Positions 1 through 9,138 of a DNA stretch of 55,008 bases are shown piece after piece. The stretch lies in NCBI GenBank assembly GCA_964498125.1, contig CAZCGE010000060.1, forward strand, positions 1-55,008. The letters are read 5' to 3'. The notes beneath the pieces were generated by a model. That model saw only the letters and a program-made list of their open reading frames with translations. It did not search any database and was not told the origin of the DNA. This DNA comes from CAMDBL01 sp964498125. Lineage in GTDB: Bacteria; Pseudomonadota; Alphaproteobacteria; Rhizobiales; Hyphomicrobiaceae. The position numbers were made by a program, and so were the translations under genes. Numbering within the stretch: the stretch's first letter is position 1; each line of letters opens with the position of its first letter.

Positions 1-1043
1 ATGCCCGGCTGATGGAAGAACTCGATGTAGATCACCGGGCTGTGCACCCGGTAGTAGAACGGGCTGGTCTCGTCGCAGGGACCGATCCAGGCGAAATGCG
101 TCGCGGCGAGATGCGCCGCCACCTCCACCGCCCTGATATCGGCGTGCTCCGCCGGCTGACGGCCGATATAGAGCCGCAGCAGTTCGAGCAGCAGGCCCTG
201 CTGGCGCGCGTCGAGCGCACCATGGGCAATGCCCTGATAGGGAACCTGCAGGTTGTCCTTGAAGCCGGAGCCGAGGCCGTCGAACGGCAGCTCGAGGCCG
301 ATGCGCGCGCGATCCTGCTGCTCAGGGTTCAAAGCGTGCATCAGGTTCCAGCCGGCGGCCTCCTCGCGGCGCAGAATGCTGGCGCCGGCATGGCGGCCGG
401 ACTCCGCGATCACCGGCTCGGCGCCGAGCAACATCGGTGTCAGCACCATCTGGCCATCGAGCAGGAAACAGTTGATGTTGATGTGGTGGCCGTCCATCTG
501 CCAGCCCCACGGGCCATCCGCGGAAGGCTCGCCGAAGACGCTGATGTAGTAGAACCACTCGCCATATTCCCCCGGCTTGCCGGTCAACTCGCTGGTGTGC
601 TCGTTGAGTCGCATCGTGTTGAGGACCTCGGCGAAGGTCTCCGCGCTGACGCACGAGCGCACGATGACGAGCGCCAATTGCCGCTGCTGGTCGCTCAGCC
701 GGTCGAGGCAGATGCCGTGGCGCATGACGTTGCGGTGGATGTTGCTCCAGGACCGCCAGGCCCGGTCATCGAGGCCAAAGCGCGCCGTTGCACGCTGCCC
801 GGCATCGAGGCTGTCGAGAAAGGCGCGCGCTGCCGCTACCGTCGCCGCAGTCGAAAGGCCTGTCTTGCGCCGCTTGAAATAACCCGTCTCGGCCCGCCCG
901 CCGGTGGTCACCCCCTTGAAATTCTCGGCGAGCAGGTTGTGCCAACCGGTGACCATCTCCTGGAACCTGGGTGGCTGGTCGGCGAGCACGATGCGGGCGG
1001 GCGCCCGGCGAACGGCTGGAAGAACGGACGACGTTTCGGTCAT
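1..1043 (-). CDS. DUF3500 domain protein, 3' part beyond the window edge
   Basis: An open frame on the minus strand runs from an ATG at 1043 to the left edge without a stop, giving at least 347 residues that begin MTETSSVLPAVRRAPARIV. A purine-rich AGAGGG lies just upstream of the start. The middle holds the run WGWQMDGHHININCF, which matches the W-x-M-x-G-H-H-x-N-x-N signature I associate with DUF3500, followed by the PMLLGAEP and IGLELPFDGLGSG stretches also typical of that family. The function is unknown; members are found in bacteria and fungi. The enzyme-like His-rich motif suggests catalysis, but that is inference. The C-terminus is missing because the window ends. The gene is divergent from gshB, with a 217-bp gap. 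Confidence 0.75.
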   Translation of the reverse strand, partial: MTETSSVLPAVRRAPARIVLADQPPRFQEMVTGWHNLLAENFKGVTTGGRAETGYFKRRKTGLSTAATVAAARAFLDSLDAGQRATARFGLDDRAWRSWSNIHRNVMRHGICLDRLSDQQRQLALVIVRSCVSAETFAEVLNTMRLNEHTSELTGKPGEYGEWFYYISVFGEPSADGPWGWQMDGHHININCFLLDGQMVLTPMLLGAEPVIAESGRHAGASILRREEAAGWNLMHALNPEQQDRARIGLELPFDGLGSGFKDNLQVPYQGIAHGALDARQQGLLLELLRLYIGRQPAEHADIRAVEVAAHLAATHFAWIGPCDETSPFYYRVHSPVIYIEFFHQPG

Positions 1044-1260
1044 GGCTCTACCCTCTGATCGCGGGCGTCCGGGGGCAGGGGCGAGCCGCACCACGATACC
1101 TGGCATCATAATGCGTGGCAGCGGAAGGTCTACTGGCCACTCATGTGGCGCAGCCAACAGCCAATTCCGGCGTTGACAGCGGCGGGTGGCGCGGCTTGCA
1201 TGCCGGGCAACAGGTGTCCCAAGCCTGCAGCCACCTCTCGAACAGGAGCCCGACCCCACC

Positions 1261-2205
1261 ATGCCCCTCGAGATCGCCTGCCAGATGGACCCGATCGACC
1301 GCATCGATATTCGCGGCGATTCGACCTTCGCCATCCTGCTGGAGGCGCAACGGCGTGGCCATGACATCTTCTACTACACGCCGCCGAACCTCGCCTTGCA
1401 CGGCGATAAGCTGATGGCGCGCGGGCACACGCTCACCGTCGAGGACCGGGTAGGCGACCACTACGCGTTGAGCGAGCCGCGCGCGGTGAACCTCGCCGAA
1501 TGGGACGTGGTGCTGCTGCGGCAGGACCCGCCCTTCGACATGGGCTATATCACCACCACGCATCTGCTCGAACGCATCCATCCCAGGACGCTGGTGGTCA
1601 ACGATCCCGCCAGCGTGCGCAATGCGCCGGAGAAGGTGTTCGTGCTCGACTTCCAGGACCTGATGCCGCCGACCATCGTCACGCGTCAGCTCGACGATGT
1701 GATGGCGTTCCGCCGCGAGTACAAGGACATCATCGTCAAGCCGCTGTACGGCAACGGCGGCGCCTCGGTGTTCCGCATTACCGCCGGGGATTCCAACCTC
1801 GCCGCGCTGGTCGAGCTGTTCCAGACCGTGTTTCGCGAGCCGTTCATGGTGCAGCAGTACCGGCCCGAGGTGCGCGGCGGCGACAAGCGCGTGATCCTGG
1901 TCGATGGCGAATTGGCCGGCGCCATCAATCGTATTCCGGCGGAGGGCGAGACGCGCGCCAACATGCACGTCGGCGGCGTGGCGACGCCGGTCGAGCTGAC
2001 CGATCGCGACCGCGAGATCTGCGCCCGGCTCGGGCCGGAGCTGAAAAAGCGCGGCCTGCTGTTCACCGGCATCGACGTGATCGGCCCCTATCTCACCGAG
2101 ATCAACGTCACGTCTCCCACGGGAATCCGCCAGCTGAAAACCTTCGGCGGCCCCGACGTGGCGGCGCTGATCTGGGACGCGGTCGAGCGGAAGGTGGGGA
2201 AGTAG
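1261..2205 (+). CDS. gshB: Glutathione synthetase (ATP-grasp)
   Basis: Encodes 314 residues, the usual length for bacterial GshB, which ligates gamma-glutamylcysteine and glycine with ATP in the cytoplasm. Visible signatures are DPPFDMGY (89-96), the ATP-grasp glycine loop KPLYGNGGASVFR (160-172), and the C-terminal metal and substrate motif EINVTSPTGIR (280-290). The ATG at 1261 is chosen because it begins the family-typical N-terminus and follows a CAGGAG about 15 nt upstream; the frame is open further upstream but that part is not family-like. Its usual alphaproteobacterial neighbours are not seen; a TTT-type binding protein follows 69 bp downstream. Confidence 0.93.
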   Translation: MPLEIACQMDPIDRIDIRGDSTFAILLEAQRRGHDIFYYTPPNLALHGDKLMARGHTLTVEDRVGDHYALSEPRAVNLAEWDVVLLRQDPPFDMGYITTTHLLERIHPRTLVVNDPASVRNAPEKVFVLDFQDLMPPTIVTRQLDDVMAFRREYKDIIVKPLYGNGGASVFRITAGDSNLAALVELFQTVFREPFMVQQYRPEVRGGDKRVILVDGELAGAINRIPAEGETRANMHVGGVATPVELTDRDREICARLGPELKKRGLLFTGIDVIGPYLTEINVTSPTGIRQLKTFGGPDVAALIWDAVERKVGK

Positions 2206-2274
2206 ACGGATATCGACGCGAAATGCGATCCTTGCGGATACCGTGATGTCACAGCAGCGAAAGGTTGATTGACC

Positions 2275-3246
2275 GTGAAAAGACTGTTCACTTTACTTGC
2301 GCTGGCCGCCGCGTTTTTGCCCGGCCGCGTCCATGCTCAAACCTTTCCCGAGCGGCCGATCACGATGATTGTCGTGTTCGCGGCCGGTGGGGCGACCGAT
2401 GTGCTGGCCAGGATCGCCGCCGAGCACATGGCTCGAACCCTTGGTCAGCAGGTCCTGGTCGAGAACACCGCCGGCGCCGGCGGCACGACGGGGGCCGCGC
2501 GTGGCGCCAGGGCGCAGCCCGATGGCTACACGCTCACCGTCGGCAGCCTCGGCAGTCATTCGGCGGCGCAGTCGCTGTACAAGAGCCCGGGCTACGATGC
2601 GCGCGAGCAGGAGCCGATCGGCGTCATTGCCGGCACGCCCGGCTACTTCGTGGTGCGCAAGGGCTTCCCCGCCCAGACGTTCCAGGAGTACGTCGTCTAT
2701 GCCACGGCCAACCCGCAGAAAGTGACGATGGCGCACGCCGGCATCGGCTCGACGACGCATCTGGCCTGCCTGTTTCTGGAAAGCCTGACCGGCATCAAGA
2801 CCACCGCCGTCGCCTATCGCGGCAACGGTCCCGCCATGAACGATCTCGTCGCCGGCCAGATCGACGGGCTGTGCGACCTGGCGCCGACCGCCGTGCCGCA
2901 GATCAACGGCGGCACGATCCGCTCGCTGATGGTGGCGCTGCCCGAGCGCGCGGCAACGACGCCCAACATTCCCACCTCGCGCGAGGCGGGCCTGCCAGAT
3001 TATCTGTTCTCCGGCTGGAACGCGATCTTCGCGCCGAAGGGCACGCCGAAGCCGGTGCTCGACAAGCTGGCCGCCGCGCTACAGGCGGCGACGCTCGATC
3101 CGGTGATACGCAAACGGTTCGAGGACCTCGGCTCGGTGCCGCCAAAGCCCAACGAGGCGACACCGGAGGCGTTGCGGGCGCTGGTCGCCCGCGAGGTCGA
3201 CAAATGGGGCAAGCTCATTCGCGAGGCCGGCGTCGCTCCGCAATAA
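2275..3246 (+). CDS. Bug/TctC-family tripartite tricarboxylate transporter substrate-binding protein
   Basis: A 323-residue exported solute-binding protein. The N-terminus is a signal peptide (Lys-Arg, then a hydrophobic core, then GRVHAQ with probable cleavage after HA). The mature part opens with the Bug hallmark PERPITMIVVFAAGGATDVLAR and then VENTAGAGG, which form the carboxylate-binding pocket in this family. Bug proteins deliver organic acids to TctA/TctB permeases; none lies beside this gene, which is common for the family. A GTG at 2275 is preferred over the TTG at 2269 because AAAGG is about 10 nt from the GTG and too close to the TTG. The substrate cannot be predicted. The DegP gene begins 16 bp after the stop, so the two may be co-transcribed. 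Confidence 0.88.
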   Translation: MKRLFTLLALAAAFLPGRVHAQTFPERPITMIVVFAAGGATDVLARIAAEHMARTLGQQVLVENTAGAGGTTGAARGARAQPDGYTLTVGSLGSHSAAQSLYKSPGYDAREQEPIGVIAGTPGYFVVRKGFPAQTFQEYVVYATANPQKVTMAHAGIGSTTHLACLFLESLTGIKTTAVAYRGNGPAMNDLVAGQIDGLCDLAPTAVPQINGGTIRSLMVALPERAATTPNIPTSREAGLPDYLFSGWNAIFAPKGTPKPVLDKLAAALQAATLDPVIRKRFEDLGSVPPKPNEATPEALRALVAREVDKWGKLIREAGVAPQ

Positions 3247-3262
3247 GTCGGAGGAGAAGACG

Positions 3263-4696
3263 ATGACGATGCGAGAAGCGACCCGCTCGTATGTTTCTCT
3301 GGTCCGATTGGCGATGCTGGCAGGCGCGGCGCTGGCGCTGGCAGCAGGTGCAACCGGCGCCGAGGCCCAGCGCAAGGATCCGCCGCCATCGCGCGCCGCG
3401 GCGCAGTATTCGTTCGCGCCGATCGTCAAGCAGGCCGCGCCCGCCGTCGTCAACGTCTATGTGCGTTCGCGCGTGCAGTCGTTCAACTCGCCGTTCGCCG
3501 ACGATCCGTTCTTCCGCCATTTTTTCGGCCGGCCCGAAAGCCGCATGCAGAACTCCCTCGGCTCCGGCGTCATCGTCTCCGCCGAGGGTGTCGTCGTCAC
3601 CAACGCGCATGTCGTCAAGAGTAGCGGCGGGCAGGCCGAGATCCGAGTGGCGCTGGCCGACAAGCGCGAGTTCGACGCCAAGCTCGTGCTGCAAGACGAG
3701 AAGAGCGATATTGCCATATTGCGCATCGAGGGTGGCGATGGCCGTTTCCCCACGCTCGAGTTCGAAGACAGCGACAGGCTCGAGGTTGGCGACATGGTGC
3801 TGGCGATCGGCAACCCGTTCGGCGTCGGCCAGACGGTGACGCAGGGCATTGTCTCCGCGCTGGCCCGCTCCGAGGTCAGCCAATCGGATGCCCAGGTCTT
3901 CATCCAGACGGACGCGGCCATCAATCCAGGCAACTCCGGCGGCGCCCTGATCGACATGGCCGGCCGTCTGGTCGGCATCAATACCGCGATCTTCTCGCGC
4001 TCGGGCGGCTCGATCGGCATCAGCTTCGCCATCCCATCCAATTTGGTGCGGCTCTACGTTGACAGCGCGATGACCGGCCGCAAGCTCGAGCGGCCATGGC
4101 TCGGCGCCCGGCTCCAGTCGTTGACGCGGGAGCTTGCCGAGGAGCTGAAATTGCCGCGGGTCGCGGGCGCAGTTGTTGTGCGCACCTACGATAAGGGACC
4201 AACAGCCGCTTCCGGCTTGGAGCCCGGCGATGTCATCGTCGCCGTCGATGGCTTCGAGGTGGCCGATGCGCGCTCGGCCCTCTATCGGCTGACGACGCGC
4301 GGTGTCGGCAACCGGGCGCGGCTGGACGTGGTGCGCAAGGGCCGCCCCATGGTTGTCACGATTTCGCTGGAGCCGGCGCCGACTGTTGGTCCAGACGACG
4401 TGCGAAATCTGTCGGGGATGCATCCTTTCGATGGCGCACGCGTCGCCATCCTGGCGCCGGCACTGGCTGAGGAATTGGGGCTGGACGAGGCGGCCGGAGT
4501 CGTCATCCTATCGGTGCGAAGCAGCTCGGTGGCCGAGCGACTCGGCCTCAAGGCCGGCGACATCATTGTCCAGGTCGGACGCCAGAAGATCGATGATCTC
4601 GCCACGCTCGAGAGGGTTATCAAGGATCGGCCGCGGCTATGGCAATTGGCGATCAAGCGCGGCGACAAGATCCTGCAACTGCAGGTGGGCGGATAG
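3263..4696 (+). CDS. degP: DegP/HtrA-type periplasmic serine protease with two PDZ domains
   Basis: A 477-residue trypsin-like envelope protease that degrades or refolds damaged periplasmic proteins. A signal peptide occupies about residues 1-36 (cleavage near AEAQ). The catalytic triad is readable: His116 in VVTNAHVV, Asp149 in KSDIAILRI, and Ser225 in NPGNSGGAL. PDZ1 lies at roughly 270-350 (WLGARLQSL onward) and a shorter PDZ2 at roughly 375-470. Length and two-PDZ layout fit the Do family (DegP/DegQ/MucD); which member it is cannot be told. A GGAGGAG ribosome site sits 8 nt before the ATG. It starts 16 bp after a Bug gene. Confidence 0.93.
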   Translation: MTMREATRSYVSLVRLAMLAGAALALAAGATGAEAQRKDPPPSRAAAQYSFAPIVKQAAPAVVNVYVRSRVQSFNSPFADDPFFRHFFGRPESRMQNSLGSGVIVSAEGVVVTNAHVVKSSGGQAEIRVALADKREFDAKLVLQDEKSDIAILRIEGGDGRFPTLEFEDSDRLEVGDMVLAIGNPFGVGQTVTQGIVSALARSEVSQSDAQVFIQTDAAINPGNSGGALIDMAGRLVGINTAIFSRSGGSIGISFAIPSNLVRLYVDSAMTGRKLERPWLGARLQSLTRELAEELKLPRVAGAVVVRTYDKGPTAASGLEPGDVIVAVDGFEVADARSALYRLTTRGVGNRARLDVVRKGRPMVVTISLEPAPTVGPDDVRNLSGMHPFDGARVAILAPALAEELGLDEAAGVVILSVRSSSVAERLGLKAGDIIVQVGRQKIDDLATLERVIKDRPRLWQLAIKRGDKILQLQVGG

Positions 4697-4791
4697 CACC
4701 GATCGGCGACATCGACATCGACCGGCAATGCGCTAGACTTCGCCGGTGTTCACACGACAATGAAAATAATGCATCCAGGGAGGAGACTGGC

Positions 4792-5793
4792 ATGGACGCG
4801 AGCGAAAGAATCGTAGGTGCTCTGCGGCGGCTGATGGTTTCGGCCATGGGGCTGGCAATCGCCTTTGGACTCGCGGTTGCGAGCGCGCAGGCGCAGCAAT
4901 GGCCGGAGAAGAACATCACGCTGGTGGTGTGCTTCCCACCGGGCGGCGGCACCGACATCGCCGCCCGCCTCATCCAGATCCAGCTCGGCGAGGCGCTCGG
5001 CCAGCCGCTGATCGTCGAGAACCGCGCCGGCGCCAGCGGCAACACGGCCACCCAGGCCGTCGCCCGCGCCGCGCCCGACGGCTACACTCTGATGATGTGC
5101 TCCTCCGCCTACGTCGTCAACCCTAGCATGTTCGCGGTGTCGACCTATGATCCCTTGAAGGATCTGATCCCGATCATGGTGGTCGGCGCCTCGCCCAACG
5201 TCTTCACGGTGCCGGCGAGCTCGCCGCACAAGTCGATGCAGGAGCTGCTCGCCTGGGTGAAGGCCAATCCCGGCAAGCTCAACTGGACCACGCCCGGGCA
5301 GGGCACGACGCCCTTCCTCAACGGCGAGTACATGAAGCAGCAGCTCGGCCTGCAGATGGTGCACATCCCGTTCAGCGGCGGTGGCCCGGCGACGCAGGCG
5401 ACGGTGGCCGGCCAGGTCGATCTCTATGCGTCCAATCTCGGTACGGTGGTCGCCCTGATCGACGGTGGGCAGCTCAGGGCGGTGGCCATGACCTCGCGCG
5501 AACGCTGGCCGGACCTGCCCAACGTGCCGACACTGGTGGAACTGGGCGTCAAGGACGCCGTCTCCGACACTTTCCAGGGCCTGTTTGCCCCGGCCGGCAC
5601 GCCACAGCCAATCATCGACAAGATCGCGCGCGAGCTGGGCAAGATCCTCAGCCAGCCGGACATGAAGGAGAAGTTCAGGAAGGGCGGCCTTCCCGTGCTG
5701 GCCGAGGGCCCCGAGAAATTCAAGGAGCGCGTCGCGCGTGAGGTGGCGTTCTACAAGAACATCGTCGAGAAGGGTGGGCTCAAAGTGAAATAG
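4792..5793 (+). CDS. Bug/TctC-family TTT substrate-binding protein (tandem copy 1)
   Basis: A 333-residue periplasmic binding protein with a signal peptide (residues about 1-34, ending ASAQAQQ). Family motifs are WPEKNITLVVCFPPGGGTD, VENRAGASGN, and the C-terminal AREVAFYKNIVEKGGLK. A GGGAGGAG ribosome site precedes the ATG at 4792. It is clearly paralogous to the next gene: both mature proteins share the QQWPEKNIT start, PDGYT, EYMKQQLGL, and a near-identical tail. The two stand 50 bp apart and are likely one transcript. The substrate is unknown; carboxylates are typical for the family. The cysteine in VVCF is unusual at this position, where the sister gene has Ala. Confidence 0.9.
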   Translation: MDASERIVGALRRLMVSAMGLAIAFGLAVASAQAQQWPEKNITLVVCFPPGGGTDIAARLIQIQLGEALGQPLIVENRAGASGNTATQAVARAAPDGYTLMMCSSAYVVNPSMFAVSTYDPLKDLIPIMVVGASPNVFTVPASSPHKSMQELLAWVKANPGKLNWTTPGQGTTPFLNGEYMKQQLGLQMVHIPFSGGGPATQATVAGQVDLYASNLGTVVALIDGGQLRAVAMTSRERWPDLPNVPTLVELGVKDAVSDTFQGLFAPAGTPQPIIDKIARELGKILSQPDMKEKFRKGGLPVLAEGPEKFKERVAREVAFYKNIVEKGGLKVK

Positions 5794-5843
5794 GGTTCGT
5801 TGTGCGCTTCTGTAATCAGGCAACGATCGAGGACATCTAACAC

Positions 5844-6836
5844 ATGGCTCTGAGCAAGAGACTATCCGCTCGCCTCGCCGGCGTAGCGCTTGTGGCTGCA
5901 CTGTCTCTGGCGCTGGCGGCACCATTCGCCAACGCCCAGCAGTGGCCGGAGAAGAACATCACCATCGTCGCCGCCTTCCCGCCGGGCGGCGGCACGGACA
6001 TCATGTCCCGGCTGCTGTACGGCCCGCTGCAGGAGGCGCTCGGCAAGCCGGTGATCATCGAGAACCGCGCCGGCGCCAGTGGCAACATCGCCATCCAGGC
6101 GGTCGCGCGCATGCCGGCGGACGGCTACACGATCCTCGCCTGCTCCTCCTCGTTCGTGCTCAACCCGAGCATGCTGGCGGGCGCCACCTACGACCCGCAA
6201 AAGGACTTCATCCCGCTGATGATGGTCGGCGCGTCGGCCAACGTGCTCGTCGTGCCGGCCGCTTCGCCGCACAAGACCATGCAGGAGGTGATCGCCTACG
6301 CCAAGGCGAATCCCGGCAAGCTGAATTGGACCTCGGCCGGCGCCGGCACCACCCCTTATTTTGCCGGCGAGTACATGAAACAACAGCTCGGCCTCACAAT
6401 GGCACACGTGCCGTTCACGGGCGCCGGCCCCGCCACGCAGGCTGCCGTCGCCGGCCATGTCGACCTCTACGCGTCGGCTTACGCCAGCATCGCTCCCCAG
6501 ATCGACGACGGGCAGTTGAGGCCGCTGGCCGTCGCCGCCGCCAAGCGCCTGCCGCAGCTGCCGGATGTGCCGACCCTTATCGAGCTTGGCCTGAAAGATG
6601 CGGAGTTCGAGACGTTTCAGGCGCTGTTCCTGGTGGCGGGCACGCCGCAGCCGATCGTCGATCGGCTGGTCACAGTGCTATCGAAGATCCTGGCCAATCC
6701 GGAAATCAAGGCACGCATAGAGAAAACGGGCCTGCCCGTGCTCGCCGAGGGGCCGGACAAGTTCGCCGCCCGCATCGCCCGCGAGCTGCCGTTCTACAAG
6801 GGCATCATCGAGAAGGGTGGTCTCAAGGCAAAGTAG
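5844..6836 (+). CDS. Bug/TctC-family TTT substrate-binding protein (tandem copy 2)
   Basis: A 330-residue exported protein with a signal peptide (cleavage near FANAQQ) and the same Bug motifs as its upstream sister: WPEKNITIVAAFPPGGGTD, VENRAGASGN, EYMKQQLGL, and a GIIEKGGLKAK end. The pair probably arose by tandem duplication and then diverged in the middle of the chain (YASAYASIAPQI here against YASNLGTVVALI in copy 1). That region lines the binding cleft in Bug proteins, so the copies may bind different acids; this is inference. A palindromic repeat follows 8 bp after the stop. Confidence 0.9.
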   Translation: MALSKRLSARLAGVALVAALSLALAAPFANAQQWPEKNITIVAAFPPGGGTDIMSRLLYGPLQEALGKPVIIENRAGASGNIAIQAVARMPADGYTILACSSSFVLNPSMLAGATYDPQKDFIPLMMVGASANVLVVPAASPHKTMQEVIAYAKANPGKLNWTSAGAGTTPYFAGEYMKQQLGLTMAHVPFTGAGPATQAAVAGHVDLYASAYASIAPQIDDGQLRPLAVAAAKRLPQLPDVPTLIELGLKDAEFETFQALFLVAGTPQPIVDRLVTVLSKILANPEIKARIEKTGLPVLAEGPDKFAARIARELPFYKGIIEKGGLKAK

Positions 6837-6843
6837 AGCGGGT

Positions 6844-6869
6844 GGGGTCAGACCCATGAGCCTGACCCC
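6844..6869. repeat. GGGGTCAG...CTGACCCC inverted repeat
   Basis: Arms GGGGTCAG (6844-6851) and CTGACCCC (6862-6869) are separated by 10 nt, just after the second Bug gene. It belongs to the same sequence family as the perfect palindrome at 21100-21135, and a half-site sits at 10065-10076. It could act as a terminator hairpin, but there is no T-tract. Confidence 0.75.
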
Positions 6870-7130
6870 TTCGGTTCCCACCGCGTTGGACATTACGACC
6901 GGCGCGCGTGCGCAACCAGGGCGGCATGCCGGCGCTCGGCGTTGCGCAACTTGATGCGCTCGCCATCCACAGGGATTGGGAACGCCATCAGCGAGCCGAT
7001 TGCATGATATGGTGCCGGTGTGTCAGCGGGCCACATGCGGCGTTCCAAAGCCTCCAGACTCTCGCAGCCCGGCACTATCGCCACCGCTCACAGGTGCGTG
7101 TGCTCCCTGGTCAACAGGAAGGAAATTCGG
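6870..7130. other. Gap upstream of terC, no gene recognised
   Basis: No supported coding frame was found. The stretch probably contains the terC promoter and leader; AGGAAGGAA at 7117-7125 is the terC ribosome site. TerC-family genes are often preceded by the Mn-sensing yybP-ykoY riboswitch. I looked for its conserved GGGGAGUA-type core and did not find a convincing match. Confidence 0.4.
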
Positions 7131-7904
7131 ATGGATGCCCTGCTGACGCTCGCTGCCGATCCAGCTGCCTGGGCGGCACTCCTCATGCTCATTGCGATGG
7201 AGGTTGTGCTCGGCATCGACAATCTGATCTTCATCGCCATCCTGAGTAACCGACTTCCCGAGCATCAGCGTGAGACCGCACGCCGTATAGGCCTCGGCGG
7301 GGCTCTCATTTTGCGGCTTGCTCTGCTTGGAACGGTCGCACTTATTGTCAAGCTGACGTCGCCGGTCCTGACGATCATGGGCAAAGGCTTCTCATGGCGC
7401 GATCTTATCTTGATCGCTGGCGGCGTGTTCCTCGTCTGGAAGGCGACCAAGGAAATTCATCACCGCGTCGACCCCGATCCGGGACCCGACATGTTCAACT
7501 TCCAGACCGTCAGCCTCGGTTTTGGGGCAGCTATCGGACAGATCCTGTTGCTCGATGTCGTGTTCTCCGTGGACAGTATCATCACGGCAGTCGGCATGAC
7601 GCCGCACGTGCCGATTATGGTCATCGCGATCATCGTGACTGTCTGTGTCATGCTCGTCGCTGCGACCCCGCTCGCCAATTTCATCAATGCCCACCCGACG
7701 ATCGTGATGCTTGCGCTTGCCTTTCTTCTGATGATCGGCATGGTCCTCATCGCTGAGGGTTTCGGCGCACATGTCCCGAAAGCCTATCTCTACGCGGCGA
7801 TGGCGTTCTCGGCTCTGGTCGAAGGGCTCAACTTGCTCGATCGGCGCGCGCGCCAGAAGCACATGGCGAAACCTGGCGAGGCTGTCGTTGCGAAGAGGGA
7901 GTAG
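7131..7904 (+). CDS. TerC-family integral membrane protein
   Basis: A 257-residue membrane protein with about seven hydrophobic segments. The TerC hallmarks are present: EVVLGIDNLIFIAILSNRLP (24-43) and LLDVVFSVDSIITAVGM (140-156), with membrane-buried acidic residues Glu24, Asp30, Asp142 and Asp148. Family members are implicated in metal (Mn) efflux or in membrane metal insertion; the tellurium name is historical. The ATG at 7131 has AGGAAGGAA at a good distance; a longer frame upstream looks non-coding. nhaA begins 22 bp downstream, so the pair is probably an operon. Codon use appears less GC-biased at third positions than in the surrounding genes, suggesting acquisition. Confidence 0.92.
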   Translation: MDALLTLAADPAAWAALLMLIAMEVVLGIDNLIFIAILSNRLPEHQRETARRIGLGGALILRLALLGTVALIVKLTSPVLTIMGKGFSWRDLILIAGGVFLVWKATKEIHHRVDPDPGPDMFNFQTVSLGFGAAIGQILLLDVVFSVDSIITAVGMTPHVPIMVIAIIVTVCVMLVAATPLANFINAHPTIVMLALAFLLMIGMVLIAEGFGAHVPKAYLYAAMAFSALVEGLNLLDRRARQKHMAKPGEAVVAKRE

Positions 7905-7926
7905 TGGTGACTGAGTGGAAAGAGCC

Positions 7927-9138
7927 ATGATGCAGGATTTCAATGGTCGCGCCGACGCTTTCCTGCGTCATGAAGCTGCTGGCGGCATCGTCCTTCTCGT
8001 CGCAGCCGTGTTGGCCCTCCTGCTCAGCAATTCGCCTCTGGCTTGGGCTTACGACGCACTGCTGCACACGCCGATGTCTGTCCGCATCGGTACCTTCGCG
8101 ATCGACAAGCCGTTGTTGCTCTGGATCAACGATGGGCTGATGGCCGTCTTCTTTTTCCTGGTTGGCCTTGAAGTAAAGCGTGAAGTGCTAGTCGGAGACC
8201 TGTCGTCGGTACAGCGCGCGATTCTGCCATTGATAGCGGCTGTGGGCGGCATGGCCGTTCCGGCTGTGATCTATGCGATGATCAATGCAGGGAGCCCAGT
8301 AGGTCTCAGGGGATGGGCCATTCCCGCAGCGACGGACATCGCGTTTGCAGTCGGCGTGCTTGCGCTGCTCGGTTCCCGCGTACCAGCCTCGTTGAAGATT
8401 TTCCTGTTGGCGCTGGCAATTGCCGATGATCTTGGGGCAATCATCATCATCGCCTTGTTCTACGCACATGATCTTGCGCCAGCCGCGCTCGGCCTCGCGC
8501 TAGCCGGTGCAGTTGTTCTGTTCGGTCTGAACCGCGCGGGCGTGCGTTCCTTCGCGCCTTACATGATCGTCGGCGCCTTCATGTGGGCGTGTGTGCTGAA
8601 GTCAGGCGTGCACGCGACGCTTGCGGGCGTCGCCTTGGCAATCGCCATCCCGCTGCGCAACGATGGCGAAGGTCCGTCAATGCTGGAGCGAGCAGAGAAT
8701 GCGCTCGAGCCGTGGGTTCATTTCGGCGTCGCCCCGATCTTCGCCTTTGCCAATGCTGGTGTGTCGCTGGCGGGATTCAATCTCAATTCCGTAGTTGCGC
8801 CTATTCCACTAGGGATCGCCGCAGGACTGTTCTTCGGCAAACAGATTGGCATTCTCGCCAGCACGTGGATCGCCGTGAAGCTCGGCATCGGCGAGATGCC
8901 GCAGGGGGCAAGCTGGCGGCAAGTTTATGGTGTCGCCATTCTGGGTGGCATCGGCTTCACCATGAGCCTGTTCATCGGCACGCTCGCGTTTCCAGATCCA
9001 TCATACGCGGTCGCCGTTCGCATCGGCGTGCTCGCGGGGTCGATCTCTTCGGCAGTATTGGGTTATGCGGTGCTGCACTGGTCCCCGCAGGTTCCGACGC
9101 TCGGCGAGGCCAAGGATAGTGGCGTCGTTCCGACATGA
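7927..9138 (+). CDS. nhaA: Na+/H+ antiporter NhaA
   Basis: A 403-residue antiporter that exchanges internal Na+ for external H+ at the inner membrane. Ion-binding residues are visible: Thr136-Asp137 in IPAATDIAFAVGVL and the paired Asp167-Asp168 in ALAIADDLGAIIIIA, equivalent to the E. coli TD and DD motifs. The N-terminal FLRHEAAGGIVLL and the LWINDGLMAVFFFLVGLE helix are also canonical. The start is uncertain among GTG 7915, ATG 7927 and ATG 7930; the ATG at 7927 is chosen as the conventional codon nearest the family N-terminus. It follows terC closely and shares its composition. Confidence 0.93.
   Translation: MMQDFNGRADAFLRHEAAGGIVLLVAAVLALLLSNSPLAWAYDALLHTPMSVRIGTFAIDKPLLLWINDGLMAVFFFLVGLEVKREVLVGDLSSVQRAILPLIAAVGGMAVPAVIYAMINAGSPVGLRGWAIPAATDIAFAVGVLALLGSRVPASLKIFLLALAIADDLGAIIIIALFYAHDLAPAALGLALAGAVVLFGLNRAGVRSFAPYMIVGAFMWACVLKSGVHATLAGVALAIAIPLRNDGEGPSMLERAENALEPWVHFGVAPIFAFANAGVSLAGFNLNSVVAPIPLGIAAGLFFGKQIGILASTWIAVKLGIGEMPQGASWRQVYGVAILGGIGFTMSLFIGTLAFPDPSYAVAVRIGVLAGSISSAVLGYAVLHWSPQVPTLGEAKDSGVVPT

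Noticed and set aside
12..1058. 348-codon plus-strand frame
   Set aside because: Antisense of the DUF3500 gene; low-complexity His/Arg/Ala composition and no family motif.
6870..7130. yybP-ykoY manganese riboswitch ahead of terC
   Set aside because: The conserved core sequence is not found; only GTCAACA is reminiscent.
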